Shown here: positions 15,489 through 25,953 of the stretch, piece after piece
Position numbering within the stretch: position 1 is the first letter of the stretch
How the letters are laid out: each line of letters opens with the position of its first letter
Program-made: the position numbers and the translations under genes
Origin: an uncultured Comamonadaceae bacterium
GTDB lineage: Bacteria > Pseudomonadota > Gammaproteobacteria > Burkholderiales > Burkholderiaceae
Direction: 5' to 3'
Length of the DNA stretch: 29,579 nt
Assembly (NCBI GenBank): GCA_946482595.1
Contig: CAMLSD010000064.1
Span: 1 to 29,579 of the forward strand
Notes under the pieces: model-generated
Told to the model about the DNA's origin: nothing
Seen by the model: the letters and a program-made list of their open reading frames with translations, nothing else
Databases searched by the model: none

Positions 15489-16895
15489 ATGCTCACCTCA
15501 CTCTTCGGCGACCTCAGCCCCCTGTTCGGATCCGACCCTGACAAACCGTCGCGAACCGCCCGGCGGCACGGTCATACCGGCGACTTCGCTGCCACGGCCA
15601 TCCTGGAGAGCACCGCCACCGAGGTGAACGACCACGGCCAGATGGTCGACAAGCACACCCGCGACCTGTTCATCAGCGGCTCCCCCACCGAGGCCATCCG
15701 CAAGCACCTGGCGTCGTCCCGGGCCGATCTTGACCGCGCCTCGCGCCAGATCACGCTGTTCGACCCGGCCCGCATGTGGGCCTCCAGCGTGGTCAAGGCC
15801 CTGTCCGACGCGTCCGGCCAGCCGATCGAACGACTGCACCTGCGTGACCAGAACACCCTGGCCAGCATCGCCCAGATCGAGCGCACGGCACTGCCCCGGC
15901 GTGTCGAGGACCCGCTGAAGGTGTACTACGCCGACGTGCGGGACTCATCGCCCGACGCCCGCACCCTGCCGATCGCCCTGATGGAACGCAGCCACCTGGT
16001 GGCCGTGATCGTTGCGCCGATGGACCCGCAGGCCCTCGACGAGATCGTCGCGCTGATCAACCGGGCCTCGCATCGCCCTGACTGGATGTGTCCCAACCTG
16101 CTGGTGATGCTGTCCACCCCGATGGCCCCGCTGGCCGCACGCATCGCCTCGGTGCGCTGGCCGGAGCGGCTCAATGTGGTCGTGACCACCGAGCCGATGA
16201 CCAGTGCGTCGGCCGTCTGGAACACGGTGCTCAATACCTGGAACAAGGTCAAGTCGGCCCCCGGCTGGCAGGCGCCGGAGTCCAAACCCAGCGTCCTGGG
16301 TGGCGACGACTTCCCGATCCGGGTGCAGGACCTGGAGCCCCGGGCGCCGGTCAGCACGCCGGTGATCGCGGCCGGCCGCCTGGCCCAGCCCGTGGCCACG
16401 CCTGCGGCCGTGCCGTCCACGCCGGTGCCAGTGGCAGCGGCCAGCGCCGCACAGGCGACGGCCACCGGCGCCCGCGCAATGCCGCTGGCCGGCATGATCA
16501 CCGACCCGGCGCGCACCAGCCTGGACGAGGCCCGCATCCAGCGCACGCTGGCGCAACTGATGCAGATCGAAGGCCTGATCGGCTGCTGCATCGCCGACAC
16601 GAGCACCGGCATGGTGATGGGTCAGGAGCGCGAGCCCGATGCCGACGACCTCAACCTCGACCTCGCCGCCGCCACCGCCACCGAGGTGCTGAAGGCTCAC
16701 CGGCGTGCCTCGCGCGACATGGGTTGCGGGGACCGCATCGACGAGGTCATCGTCACCCATGGACGGCGCCATCAGGTGATCCGCACGGTCGCGGCTCATG
16801 CCGAACTCTTCGTGCTGGCGGTGCTGGACAAGCAGCGCACCAACCTGGCCCTGGCGCGCTTCAAGATCATGGACGCAGAGAAGTCCCTGGGCTGA
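15489..16895 (+). CDS. Uncharacterised two-domain protein with C-terminal Roadblock/LC7-like domain (paralog A)
   Basis: 468 residues; I do not recognise the protein as a named family. The ATG at 15489 has a Shine-Dalgarno (GAAAGGA, 8 nt upstream). Layout: N-terminal domain about residues 50-255 with TRDLFIS (57-63) and a WMCPNLLV strand (199-206); a Pro/Ala-rich linker about 256-340; and a C-terminal domain 345-468. The C-terminal domain has the pattern of Roadblock/LC7 proteins: LAQLMQIEGLIGCCIADTST, then IDEVIVTHGRRHQVIRTV and LFVLAVLDKQRTNLALARF. Such domains dimerise and often act on Ras-like GTPases (e.g. MglB on MglA). No GTPase gene is visible here. It is clearly paralogous to the protein at 21143-22489, with which it brackets the NAD genes. 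Cytoplasmic: no signal peptide or membrane segment. nadA follows 63 bp downstream. Confidence 0.8.
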   Translation: MLTSLFGDLSPLFGSDPDKPSRTARRHGHTGDFAATAILESTATEVNDHGQMVDKHTRDLFISGSPTEAIRKHLASSRADLDRASRQITLFDPARMWASSVVKALSDASGQPIERLHLRDQNTLASIAQIERTALPRRVEDPLKVYYADVRDSSPDARTLPIALMERSHLVAVIVAPMDPQALDEIVALINRASHRPDWMCPNLLVMLSTPMAPLAARIASVRWPERLNVVVTTEPMTSASAVWNTVLNTWNKVKSAPGWQAPESKPSVLGGDDFPIRVQDLEPRAPVSTPVIAAGRLAQPVATPAAVPSTPVPVAAASAAQATATGARAMPLAGMITDPARTSLDEARIQRTLAQLMQIEGLIGCCIADTSTGMVMGQEREPDADDLNLDLAAATATEVLKAHRRASRDMGCGDRIDEVIVTHGRRHQVIRTVAAHAELFVLAVLDKQRTNLALARFKIMDAEKSLG

Positions 16896-16958
16896 ACCGG
16901 CTACCATAGACGCCCCTGATCCCTGGGCGCGGGCCTGCCGTCGGCGCGCGCTGACCGC

Positions 16959-18071
16959 ATGACTGAAGTTCTGTTCGACTACACGCGCCAGGATGCCTCC
17001 GGTGCCAGCTGCACGGCCCATGCCTGGGCCAAGGTCCCCGAGCCGCTGACACCGGCTGGCCGGGCCCAATGGAAGGAGCGCGCACGCGAGCTGCTGGCGC
17101 GCCACGAGGCCGTGCTGGTCGCCCACTACTACGTGGACGGTGATCTGCAGGACCTGGCGCTCGAAACCGGCGGCTGCGTGGCCGACTCGCTCGAGATGGC
17201 CCGTTTCGGCCGTGACCACCCCAGCAAGACCCTGGTCGTTGCGGGCGTGCGCTTCATGGGCGAGACCGCAAAGATCCTCAGCCCCGAGAAACGGGTGCTG
17301 ATGCCCGATCTTGACGCCACCTGCTCGCTGGACCTCGGATGTCCGCCGGAAGACTTCGCCGCCTTCTGCGACGCCCATCCCGACCGCAAAGTCGTGGTTT
17401 ACGCCAACACCAGCGCAGCCGTGAAGGCGCGCGCCGACTGGATGGTCACCAGTTCGTGTGCGCTGTCCATCGTCAGCCACCTGAAGGAACAGGGGCACAA
17501 GGTGCTGTGGGCGCCGGACAAGCACCTGGGCCGCTACATCCAGGAGCAGACCGGCGCCGACATGCTGATGTGGAACGGCGCGTGCATCGTGCACGACGAA
17601 TTCAAGGGCCTGGAGCTCGACCTGCTGCGCAAGCAGCACCCCGACGCCCGGGTGCTGGTGCACCCGGAGTCCCCCCAGAGCGTGGTGGCGCAGGCTGATG
17701 TGGTGGGGTCCACCTCGCAATTGCTGAACGCGGTGGTCAACCTGCCCGAGCAGACCTTCATCGTGGCCACCGACAACGGCATCCTGCACCGCATGCGCCA
17801 GCTTGCGCCGGGCAAGACCCTGCTCGAAGCGCCCACTGCCGGCAACAGCGCCACCTGCAAGAGCTGTGCGCACTGCCCCTGGATGGCGATGAATGCGCTG
17901 CAGGGCGTGGTGCGCTGCCTGGAGGACGGCAGCGGCGAGATTGCCGTGGCCGAGCCGGTGCGCTCCCAGGCGCTGGGATGCATCAGCCGCATGCTCGACT
18001 TCGTGGCCGCCCACCCGGCCAGCATCGCCCGGCCGAGCCAGGGTTTCGTGCCGAACGTCGGCGCCGCCTGA
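16959..18071 (+). CDS. nadA: Quinolinate synthase A
   Basis: 370 residues. A [4Fe-4S] enzyme that condenses iminoaspartate (from NadB) with dihydroxyacetone phosphate to give quinolinate. The cluster cysteines are visible in the family contexts: Cys122 in [10 protein letters not shown], the Cys in [12 protein letters not shown], and the C-terminal group [27 protein letters not shown] and [15 protein letters not shown] are further family blocks. It follows paralog A by 63 bp and precedes nadC by 20 bp, so nadA and nadC are surely co-transcribed; whether paralog A is in the same transcript is open. Confidence 0.97.
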   Translation: MTEVLFDYTRQDASGASCTAHAWAKVPEPLTPAGRAQWKERARELLARHEAVLVAHYYVDGDLQDLALETGGCVADSLEMARFGRDHPSKTLVVAGVRFMGETAKILSPEKRVLMPDLDATCSLDLGCPPEDFAAFCDAHPDRKVVVYANTSAAVKARADWMVTSSCALSIVSHLKEQGHKVLWAPDKHLGRYIQEQTGADMLMWNGACIVHDEFKGLELDLLRKQHPDARVLVHPESPQSVVAQADVVGSTSQLLNAVVNLPEQTFIVATDNGILHRMRQLAPGKTLLEAPTAGNSATCKSCAHCPWMAMNALQGVVRCLEDGSGEIAVAEPVRSQALGCISRMLDFVAAHPASIARPSQGFVPNVGAA

Positions 18072-18091
18072 CCTGAAACGCCCCCTGCCCC

Positions 18092-18958
18092 ATGTACGAT
18101 CACGACGAAAGCCTGGACGAGGCGCGCGCGCGCAATGTGCGCGACGCGCTGATGGAAGACATCGGACGCTGCGACTGGACCGCCCAGCTCGCACCCGCCG
18201 GGCAGCGCGTGCGCGCCCGCGTGCTGGTGCGCGAGGCCGCGGTGCTGTGCGGTCGTGAGTGGTTCGATGCCTGCGTGCACGCGCTCGACCCCGCCGCCCG
18301 CATCGACTGGCACCACGCCGAGGGCGCCATGATGGCCGCCGACACCGACGTGTGCCACATCGAAGCCGATGCCCGTGCCCTGCTGACGGCCGAGCGCCCG
18401 GCGCTCAACTTCCTGCAGTTGCTGTCAGCCACCGCCACGGTGACCCGCCAGCATGTGGAGGCGATTGCCGGCGCGTCACCCAACCCGCGCGGTTGCGCCA
18501 TCCTGGACACCCGCAAGACCCTGCCGGGCCTGCGCTTGGCCCAGAAGTACGCCGTGCGTTGTGGCGGTGGCCAGAACCAGCGCCTGGCGCTGTATGCCGG
18601 CATCCTGATCAAGGAAAACCACATTGCCGCCTGCGGTGGTGTGCCGCAGGCCCTGGAACGGGCCCGTGCGCTGAATGCCGGCGTGGACATCCAGATCGAG
18701 GTCGAGTCACTCGACCAGCTGGGCCAGGCCCTGGACGCCGGCGCCACCAGTGTGCTGCTCGACAACTTCGACCTGCCACGCATGCGCGAGGCGGTCGCCC
18801 TCAACCGCGGCCGCGCGTTGCTGGAGGTCTCGGGCAGCGTGCGGCTGGATCAGGTGCGCGACATTGCCGCCACCGGCGTCGACCGCATCTCGATCGGCCG
18901 GCTGACGAAGGACGTCAAGGCCACCGACTACTCGATGCGGGTGCTCGAACGGATCTGA
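18092..18958 (+). CDS. nadC: Nicotinate-nucleotide pyrophosphorylase (carboxylating)
   Basis: 288 residues, type II phosphoribosyltransferase. Converts quinolinate plus PRPP to nicotinate mononucleotide, CO2 and pyrophosphate, the step after NadA. Visible motifs: ERPALNFLQLLS, DTRKTLPGLRLAQKYAVRCG, ILIKENHI, the acidic EVE of IEVESLDQL, LLDNFDLP, and the C-terminal EVSGSV and GVDRISIGRLTKDVKA blocks that form the phosphate-binding part. It starts 20 bp after nadA. Normal length, no anomaly. Confidence 0.97.
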   Translation: MYDHDESLDEARARNVRDALMEDIGRCDWTAQLAPAGQRVRARVLVREAAVLCGREWFDACVHALDPAARIDWHHAEGAMMAADTDVCHIEADARALLTAERPALNFLQLLSATATVTRQHVEAIAGASPNPRGCAILDTRKTLPGLRLAQKYAVRCGGGQNQRLALYAGILIKENHIAACGGVPQALERARALNAGVDIQIEVESLDQLGQALDAGATSVLLDNFDLPRMREAVALNRGRALLEVSGSVRLDQVRDIAATGVDRISIGRLTKDVKATDYSMRVLERI

Positions 18959-18978
18959 AGTAAGGCGCTGCAAGCCGG

Positions 18979-18996
18979 GGGAGATGGTCCGCTCCC
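18979..18996 (+). terminator. Weak hairpin after nadC
   Basis: GGGAG/CTCCC (18979-18983 and 18992-18996) forms a 5-bp stem with an 8-nt loop 20 bp after the nadC stop. It is followed by a C-rich run with ATTT rather than a U-tract. It could end nadA-nadC transcription before the separate comFB-like promoter, but the structure is marginal. Confidence 0.25.
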
Positions 18997-19013
18997 ACCC
19001 CCCATTTCCCCCG

Positions 19014-19041
19014 TTGTCAGGCGCTCGCACAGGCTCATACT
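19014..19041 (+). promoter_or_regulatory. Sigma-70-type promoter of the ComFB-like gene
   Basis: TTGTCA (19014-19019, 5 of 6 to the -35 consensus) and CATACT (19036-19041, 4 of 6 to the -10 consensus) are spaced by 16 nt and lie 27 nt before the ATG at 19068. This suggests the small gene has its own transcript rather than depending on nadA-nadC. Confidence 0.45.
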
Positions 19042-19067
19042 GAAGGTCAGTGCAAGAGGAGCGCCTG

Positions 19068-19352
19068 ATGAGCATCGACTTTTCGTCCATCCACAACTAC
19101 TACGAACGCCCCGTGATGGAGGCGGTGATGGAGGCGGCGCCGCGCTTCCCGAACGTGCGTGGTGATCTGCTGGCCGACGTGGCTTGCGTGGCGCTGAACC
19201 GGCTACCCACGCGCTACATCCGGCACGAAGTCGACCTGGTGTTCTACCTGACCGAAAAGGAACGGGCCGAAAACGAGCGCGCGATCAGCGAAGCCGTCGG
19301 CCATGCCTTCGAATTCGTCCAGGCGCGTGCGGCCATGCGCGCACGCGGCTGA
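19068..19352 (+). CDS. ComFB-family protein
   Basis: 94 residues. The pattern HNYYERPVMEAVMEA at the N-terminus, and DLLADVACVALNRLPTRYIRHEVD in the middle (about residues 31-54, read in parts), is that of the late-competence protein ComFB family. ComFB-type proteins from cyanobacteria and Bacillus have been linked to competence and motility, and recent work reports that members bind cyclic dinucleotides; whether this one does is inference. The ATG at 19068 has a strong Shine-Dalgarno (AGAGGAG, 7 nt upstream); the in-frame ATG at 19050 lies before it and is rejected. It has its own likely promoter and lies between nadC and the convergent nadB (12 bp). Confidence 0.82.
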   Translation: MSIDFSSIHNYYERPVMEAVMEAAPRFPNVRGDLLADVACVALNRLPTRYIRHEVDLVFYLTEKERAENERAISEAVGHAFEFVQARAAMRARG

Positions 19353-19364
19353 AGCTGCCTACAG

Positions 19365-20990
19365 TCAGAGGCTGCTGCGATGCCCCGACTGCCCGCGACG
19401 CCCCGCCGGGCGGGTCAGGATGGTCGGGAAGCTCACCGGCAGCGTCTGCGGGTAGTCGCGGCTGAAGTGCAGGCCCCGGCTTTCATGCCGGGTCAGGGCG
19501 GAGCGCACGATCAGCTCGGCGCAGTCGACCAGGTTGCGCAGCTCCAGCAGGTCCCGGGTGACGCGGAAGTTGGCGTAGTAGTCGTCGATCTCGCTGCGCA
19601 GCAGATGGATGCGGTGCAGCGCCCGCTCCAGCCGGCGGGTCGTGCGCACGATGCCCACGTAGTTCCACATCAGCAGGCGCAGTTCGTCCCAGTTGTGCGA
19701 GATCACGACCTGTTCGTCGGCATCCTCGACCTGGCTTTCGTCCCACGGCGGGAGCGTCGGCTGTTCGGCCGTGGCATGTTCATTGATGTGCTGGGCCGCC
19801 GTGCGACCCAGCACCACACATTCCAGCAGCGAATTGCTCGCCAGGCGGTTGGCACCGTGCAGCCCGGTATAGGTGGCCTCCCCGACCGCGTACAGGCCAG
19901 GCAGATCGCTGCGGCCGTTCAGGTCGGTGACCACCCCGCCACAGGTGTAGTGCGCCGCCGGCACGACGGGAATGGGCTGGCGGGTGATGTCGATGCCCAG
20001 CTTGAGGCAGCGCGCATGGATGGTCGGGAAGTGCTCGCGCAGGAAGTCGGCCCCCAGATGGGTCGCATCGAGCCAGACATGGTCCAGACCGTGCTTTTTC
20101 ATCTCGAAGTCGATCGCGCGGGCCACGATGTCGCGCGGGGCCAGCTCGGCCCGCTCGTCATGCGAGGGCATGAAGCGCGTGCCGTCGGCCAGCTTGAGGT
20201 GGGCCCCCTCGCCGCGCAGCGCCTCGGTGATCAGGAAGCTGCGCTCCTGCGGGTGGTACAGGCAGGTCGGATGAAACTGGATGAACTCCATGTTCCCCAC
20301 CCGGCAGCCCGCGCGCCAGGCCATGGCAATGCCGTCGCCGGTGGCGGTGTCCGGGTTGCTCGTGTAGCGGTAGACCTTGCCGACCCCGCCGGTGGCCACG
20401 ACCACCGCCGACGCAGCCAGCGTCTCGACCCGGCCGGCGTCGATGTCCAGCGCATACACGCCGTAGCACCGCGGCGATTCGTCGCGCTTCAGGTGACGCG
20501 AGGTGACCAGGTCGACGGCCATCCAGCGCTCACGCAACTGGATGCCCGGGTGCTTGCGCACTTCGTCGAGCAGCACGTCATGGATGGCCTTGCCGGTGGC
20601 GTCCGCGGCGTGGGCGATGCGCCGCACGGCGTGGCCGCCCTCGCGGGTGAGATGCAGGCCCAGCGGCCCCTGGGGATCGGGCGAAAACGGCACGCCACGC
20701 GCCACCAGCCATTCGACCGCCGCCGCGCTGTGTTCGGCGATGAAACGCGCAGTGTGTTCGTCGACCAGGCCCGCCCCGGCGTCCTGGGTGTCGCGCACAT
20801 GGCTTTCAATGCTGTCGTCGCTGCCCAGCACCCCGACGATCCCCCCCTGGGCCCAGGCCGTGGCCGCCTCGTTCAAGTTGCGTTTGGCCAACACCACCAC
20901 CGGGCGGTGCTCGGCGACGTGCAAGGCCACGGTCAGACCGGCCAGACCGGCACCGACGATCACCACCGGCGCCTGGGAATTCGATTGCAT
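19365..20990 (-). CDS. nadB: L-aspartate oxidase
   Basis: 541 residues. FAD enzyme that oxidises aspartate to iminoaspartate, the substrate of NadA. Visible: N-terminal dinucleotide-binding [18 protein letters not shown], the flavin-contact [42 protein letters not shown], a [22 protein letters not shown] segment (in parts), and the C-terminal helical domain with the succinate-dehydrogenase flavoprotein fold. The ATG at 20990 has AGGA 6 nt upstream. It faces nadA-nadC across the ComFB-like gene, so the three-gene NAD pathway is split over two strands. Divergent from paralog B. Confidence 0.97.
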   Translation of the reverse strand: MQSNSQAPVVIVGAGLAGLTVALHVAEHRPVVVLAKRNLNEAATAWAQGGIVGVLGSDDSIESHVRDTQDAGAGLVDEHTARFIAEHSAAAVEWLVARGVPFSPDPQGPLGLHLTREGGHAVRRIAHAADATGKAIHDVLLDEVRKHPGIQLRERWMAVDLVTSRHLKRDESPRCYGVYALDIDAGRVETLAASAVVVATGGVGKVYRYTSNPDTATGDGIAMAWRAGCRVGNMEFIQFHPTCLYHPQERSFLITEALRGEGAHLKLADGTRFMPSHDERAELAPRDIVARAIDFEMKKHGLDHVWLDATHLGADFLREHFPTIHARCLKLGIDITRQPIPVVPAAHYTCGGVVTDLNGRSDLPGLYAVGEATYTGLHGANRLASNSLLECVVLGRTAAQHINEHATAEQPTLPPWDESQVEDADEQVVISHNWDELRLLMWNYVGIVRTTRRLERALHRIHLLRSEIDDYYANFRVTRDLLELRNLVDCAELIVRSALTRHESRGLHFSRDYPQTLPVSFPTILTRPAGRRGQSGHRSSL

Positions 20991-21142
20991 GCGGATCCTG
21001 CTGACTTGTTGTGCTGTGGGGCCGCTGCGGCGGCCTGCCTCCTCGCGGCATGTCTCGATTCTACGAGTCGGCCCCCCCATCAGGGCGGGGGCGGATTTCG
21101 TCACGCATGGTTACACTGAGATCACAGCGTTCGCGCCTCATC
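20991..21142. promoter_or_regulatory. Divergent control region between nadB and paralog B
   Basis: 152 bp. Towards nadB, the minus strand carries TAGAAT (21063-21058, 5 of 6 to the -10 consensus) centred in a short inverted repeat CTCG-N6-CGAG (21054-21067), but no good -35 hexamer at the right distance. Towards paralog B, TACACT (21112-21117) is a -10-like hexamer 26 nt before the chosen ATG. The rest is GC-rich, with no recognised operator. Confidence 0.3.
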
Positions 21143-22489
21143 ATGTCCTCCCTGCCCTATCGCCACTCCGCTTCGCCACTGACCACGATGGATCCGCACT
21201 CGAATGCCGGCGACGATCCCCCACCGGGTGGCACCGGGCATGAGTGGGCGGCCACCACCACCGACGAACTCACGACCCAGATCATGCCCCGGGACACCCC
21301 GGGGGCGCCGGCCAGGGCCGGCCTGCACGAGATCGGCAAGCTGATCACCGCGGACACCCGCGAGCTGTTCGTGTCGTGCGACGCCGCAGAGGCCTTGCGC
21401 CAGCAGATTTCGCACCTGGGCTGCGTCTACATCGCGCTGCATGACCTGGGCACAGCCACCTCGCGCCAGTTGCTGCGCCAGCTCGCCGCCCACGGCGGCA
21501 GCGCAGTGCGCAAGCTGTCGATCCGCCAGCAGGGCTTTGGCACGACGCTGGCCACGGTCGAGTACGCGGTGTTCGAGGCACCCGGCCTGCCACCCGTCCA
21601 GATCTATTCGACCGCCGCCGACACCACACCGCATGGTCAGCAGGCCGTGGCCCGTACCCTGATGGAACTGAGCGCCACGACCGTGGTCCTGCTGGGCGAG
21701 GCGCCCGGCCAGGGTGCGGCCAATGCCTTGCGCGGCCTGATGCAGTTTGTTCACGGGCCGCAGTGGATCTGCCCGAACCTGCTGATCGTGCCGCTGGGCT
21801 CGGGTGCCGCCACGGCGGCGGCGGCCCAGTCGAGCCAGGTCGTTCAGCGCCACGGCATGCTGGTGCGGGCGACACCACAGCCCGCGCGGCCGTCGGATGC
21901 CTGGTCCTACATCCTGGGGTTCTGGCAGAAGAACACCGGGCGCGGCCGTCTGGCTGCGCCGGACCGGGTCACCGCCGCGCCGATGGTGCCCGGCATGGCC
22001 CCGCTGTCGCTGGATCTGCCACCCGAGCCGGTGAAGGCGCCGCCTGCCGCTGCGCCGACCGCCCGGCCGGCCCCCAGCCAGCCCGATGCGTATGTCGGCC
22101 TGGTGCCAACCTATGTCGGTCTGCTCACCCAGATGACCGGCCTGCAGGCTTGTTGTGTGTTCGATGCGGCTACCGGCACCCTGCTGGGGCACGCCGGCCA
22201 GGGGCCCTCCGGCGCCGACATGGCGAGGCAGGGCCATGCCATTCTGAGCGCGTTGCAGATGGCCAGGCTGGCCATGAACTTGAGCGACCCGGCCCAGGAA
22301 ACCCTGATCTCATCGGACCGGCACCATCAGGTGGTACGCCCGCTTCCGGGACACCCCGAACTCGCGCTGCACTGTCTGCTCGACCGCCACAAGACCAACC
22401 AGTCACTCGTGCGGTTTCAGCTCCAGCGCCTCGACGGCTGGCTCAAGCAACAGCCGCGCGGTTCACACGCACACCCCCCCGTGCGCTGA
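21143..22489 (+). CDS. Uncharacterised two-domain protein with C-terminal Roadblock/LC7-like domain (paralog B)
   Basis: 448 residues from ATG 21143; starts at 21107 or 21188 are equally possible because no Shine-Dalgarno is clear and the first 60 residues are low-complexity. Paralog of the protein at 15489-16895, sharing blocks in the same order: TRELFVS (72-78), WICPNLLIV (208-216), a DAWSYILGFWQK segment matching SAVWNTVLNTWNK, then a Pro/Ala-rich linker (about 270-315), then LTQMTGLQACCVFDAATGTL, DRHHQVVR and LLDRHKTNQSLVRFQL. Identity is low overall but the shared Cys-Cys, HQV and TNxxLxRF features are specific. No signal peptide or membrane segment. It is divergent from nadB and converges with the small membrane-protein gene 12 bp away. 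Function unknown; a role in protein-protein regulation is inferred only from the Roadblock-like fold. Confidence 0.78.
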   Translation: MSSLPYRHSASPLTTMDPHSNAGDDPPPGGTGHEWAATTTDELTTQIMPRDTPGAPARAGLHEIGKLITADTRELFVSCDAAEALRQQISHLGCVYIALHDLGTATSRQLLRQLAAHGGSAVRKLSIRQQGFGTTLATVEYAVFEAPGLPPVQIYSTAADTTPHGQQAVARTLMELSATTVVLLGEAPGQGAANALRGLMQFVHGPQWICPNLLIVPLGSGAATAAAAQSSQVVQRHGMLVRATPQPARPSDAWSYILGFWQKNTGRGRLAAPDRVTAAPMVPGMAPLSLDLPPEPVKAPPAAAPTARPAPSQPDAYVGLVPTYVGLLTQMTGLQACCVFDAATGTLLGHAGQGPSGADMARQGHAILSALQMARLAMNLSDPAQETLISSDRHHQVVRPLPGHPELALHCLLDRHKTNQSLVRFQLQRLDGWLKQQPRGSHAHPPVR

Positions 22490-22501
22490 CCGGGCCGGCG
22501 C

Positions 22502-22855
22502 TCACCGCTCGCGACGCAGCGCTGGCGGCGCGGGCTCGACCGGCCCGCGAGCGCTTCCCTCAGGTGACACCTCGCGGGCTTCGATGTCGATGACCTCGCC
22601 GCGGCTTGCGCCCGGCTGGGCAAAGGGCGCGCCGGTGAAGCCGCCCCAACGGGCCTGGGTGAAGCGGCGAAACTGCAGCCCCGCCGGCCGACGGCCGCGC
22701 ACCAGGCTCCACACCACCACCCCCAGCGCCACGACCACGCCAGCGGCCAGCAGGCTCAGGCCGAACACCAGCCCCGCCAGCACGGCCACCGCACGCAGCA
22801 GCCAGCGCGACAGCGTGGTCAGCGCCGAGTTCAAGACCTGCAGCAGATTGCCCAA
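22502..22855 (-). CDS. Small membrane protein of unknown function downstream of clpB
   Basis: 117 residues; I do not recognise a family. Residues about 18-52 are strongly hydrophobic (LLRAVAVLAGLVFGLSLLAA and the VVVALGVVVW that follows) and can form one long or two short membrane helices. A basic segment (RGRRP) follows, then a Pro/Ala-rich, charged C-terminal tail. The start is TTG at 22855 with a Shine-Dalgarno (GAGGGA, 7 nt upstream) located between it and the clpB stop; there is no good ATG. The 20-bp distance to clpB on the same strand suggests co-transcription and therefore possible heat-shock induction. Converges with paralog B. Confidence 0.7.
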   Translation of the reverse strand: MGNLLQVLNSALTTLSRWLLRAVAVLAGLVFGLSLLAAGVVVALGVVVWSLVRGRRPAGLQFRRFTQARWGGFTGAPFAQPGASRGEVIDIEAREVSPEGSARGPVEPAPPALRRER

Positions 22856-22875
22856 ACGGCTTCCCTCAATGCGTG

Positions 22876-25476
<2,601 letters not shown>

Positions 25477-25501
25477 GGGAAATATCCTCCGATTGCGAAG
25501 G

Positions 25502-25529
25502 AAATAGGGGACACACCGGCCTTTTCAAG
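25502..25529 (-). promoter_or_regulatory. Sigma-32 (RpoH) heat-shock promoter of clpB
   Basis: On the minus strand, CCCTTGAA (-35; the CTTGAA part is 25529-25524) is followed after 13 nt by CCCCTATTT (-10; 25510-25502). The -35 element is identical to the RpoH consensus core CTTGAA with the preceding CCC; the -10 element matches CCCCATnT at six of eight positions, and the spacing is within the usual 13-17 nt. The start would fall about 7 nt downstream, leaving a short leader before the clpB Shine-Dalgarno. This is the clearest regulatory signal in the window. Confidence 0.8.
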
Positions 25530-25534
25530 GGGCG

Positions 25535-25550
25535 GCTGCATCAATGCAGC
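25535..25550. promoter_or_regulatory. 16-bp palindrome between crcB and the clpB promoter
   Basis: GCTGCAT-CA-ATGCAGC is a perfect 7-bp inverted repeat with a 2-nt centre, 5 bp upstream of the clpB -35 element and 16 bp after the crcB stop. It may be a regulator site for clpB or a transcription pause after the molybdopterin-crcB operon. There is no U-tract for a standard terminator. Confidence 0.4.
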
Positions 25551-25566
25551 GCCAACTTGACAAAGA

Positions 25567-25953
25567 TCAGCCCAGCCACAGACGGGTCAGACGGAACCCC
25601 AGGGCCGCACAGGCCAGCGCCCCGAACACGTGGGCCACCGTGTGCAGCACCGCCATGCCCCATTCGTTCTTCTGCAGCAGGTGCAGCGACTCGAGCGAAA
25701 AGGCCGAAAACGTCGTGAGCCCGCCCAGGAAGCCCGTGACGAACAGCAGCCGCAGGAAGTCGTCAGGCCACCGCGAGAACCAGGCCAGCGAACCACCGAT
25801 CAGCAGCCCGCCCGCGCAGTTCACCAGCAGCGTGCCCAGCGGGAACCCGGCCCATGCGGCGTTGAACCACACGCCCGCGACCCAGCGGCACAAGGCGCCC
25901 GCGGCCGCACCGATCGCCACGGCCGAGGCATTGGCCAGGCTGAGCGCCTGCAT
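25567..25953 (-). CDS. crcB: Fluoride ion channel Fluc/CrcB
   Basis: 128 residues, four hydrophobic segments, the usual size of the dual-topology Fluc homodimer that exports fluoride across the inner membrane. Family blocks visible: AAGALCRWV near residue 20, GTLLVNCAGG (about 40-49) with the conserved Asn, and TGFLGGLTTFSAFSLE (about 73-88) with the Na+/F- site residues. The ATG overlaps the moaE stop by one base (TGATG), so it is translationally coupled to the molybdopterin genes. I see no fluoride riboswitch directly upstream, as expected for an internal operon gene. Confidence 0.95.
   Translation of the reverse strand: MQALSLANASAVAIGAAAGALCRWVAGVWFNAAWAGFPLGTLLVNCAGGLLIGGSLAWFSRWPDDFLRLLFVTGFLGGLTTFSAFSLESLHLLQKNEWGMAVLHTVAHVFGALACAALGFRLTRLWLG

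Noticed and set aside
15945..18194. A 749-codon minus-strand frame opposite paralog A and nadA
   Set aside because: Gly/His/Arg-rich antisense shadow spanning two real genes and their gap; no family motif and no plausible start site.
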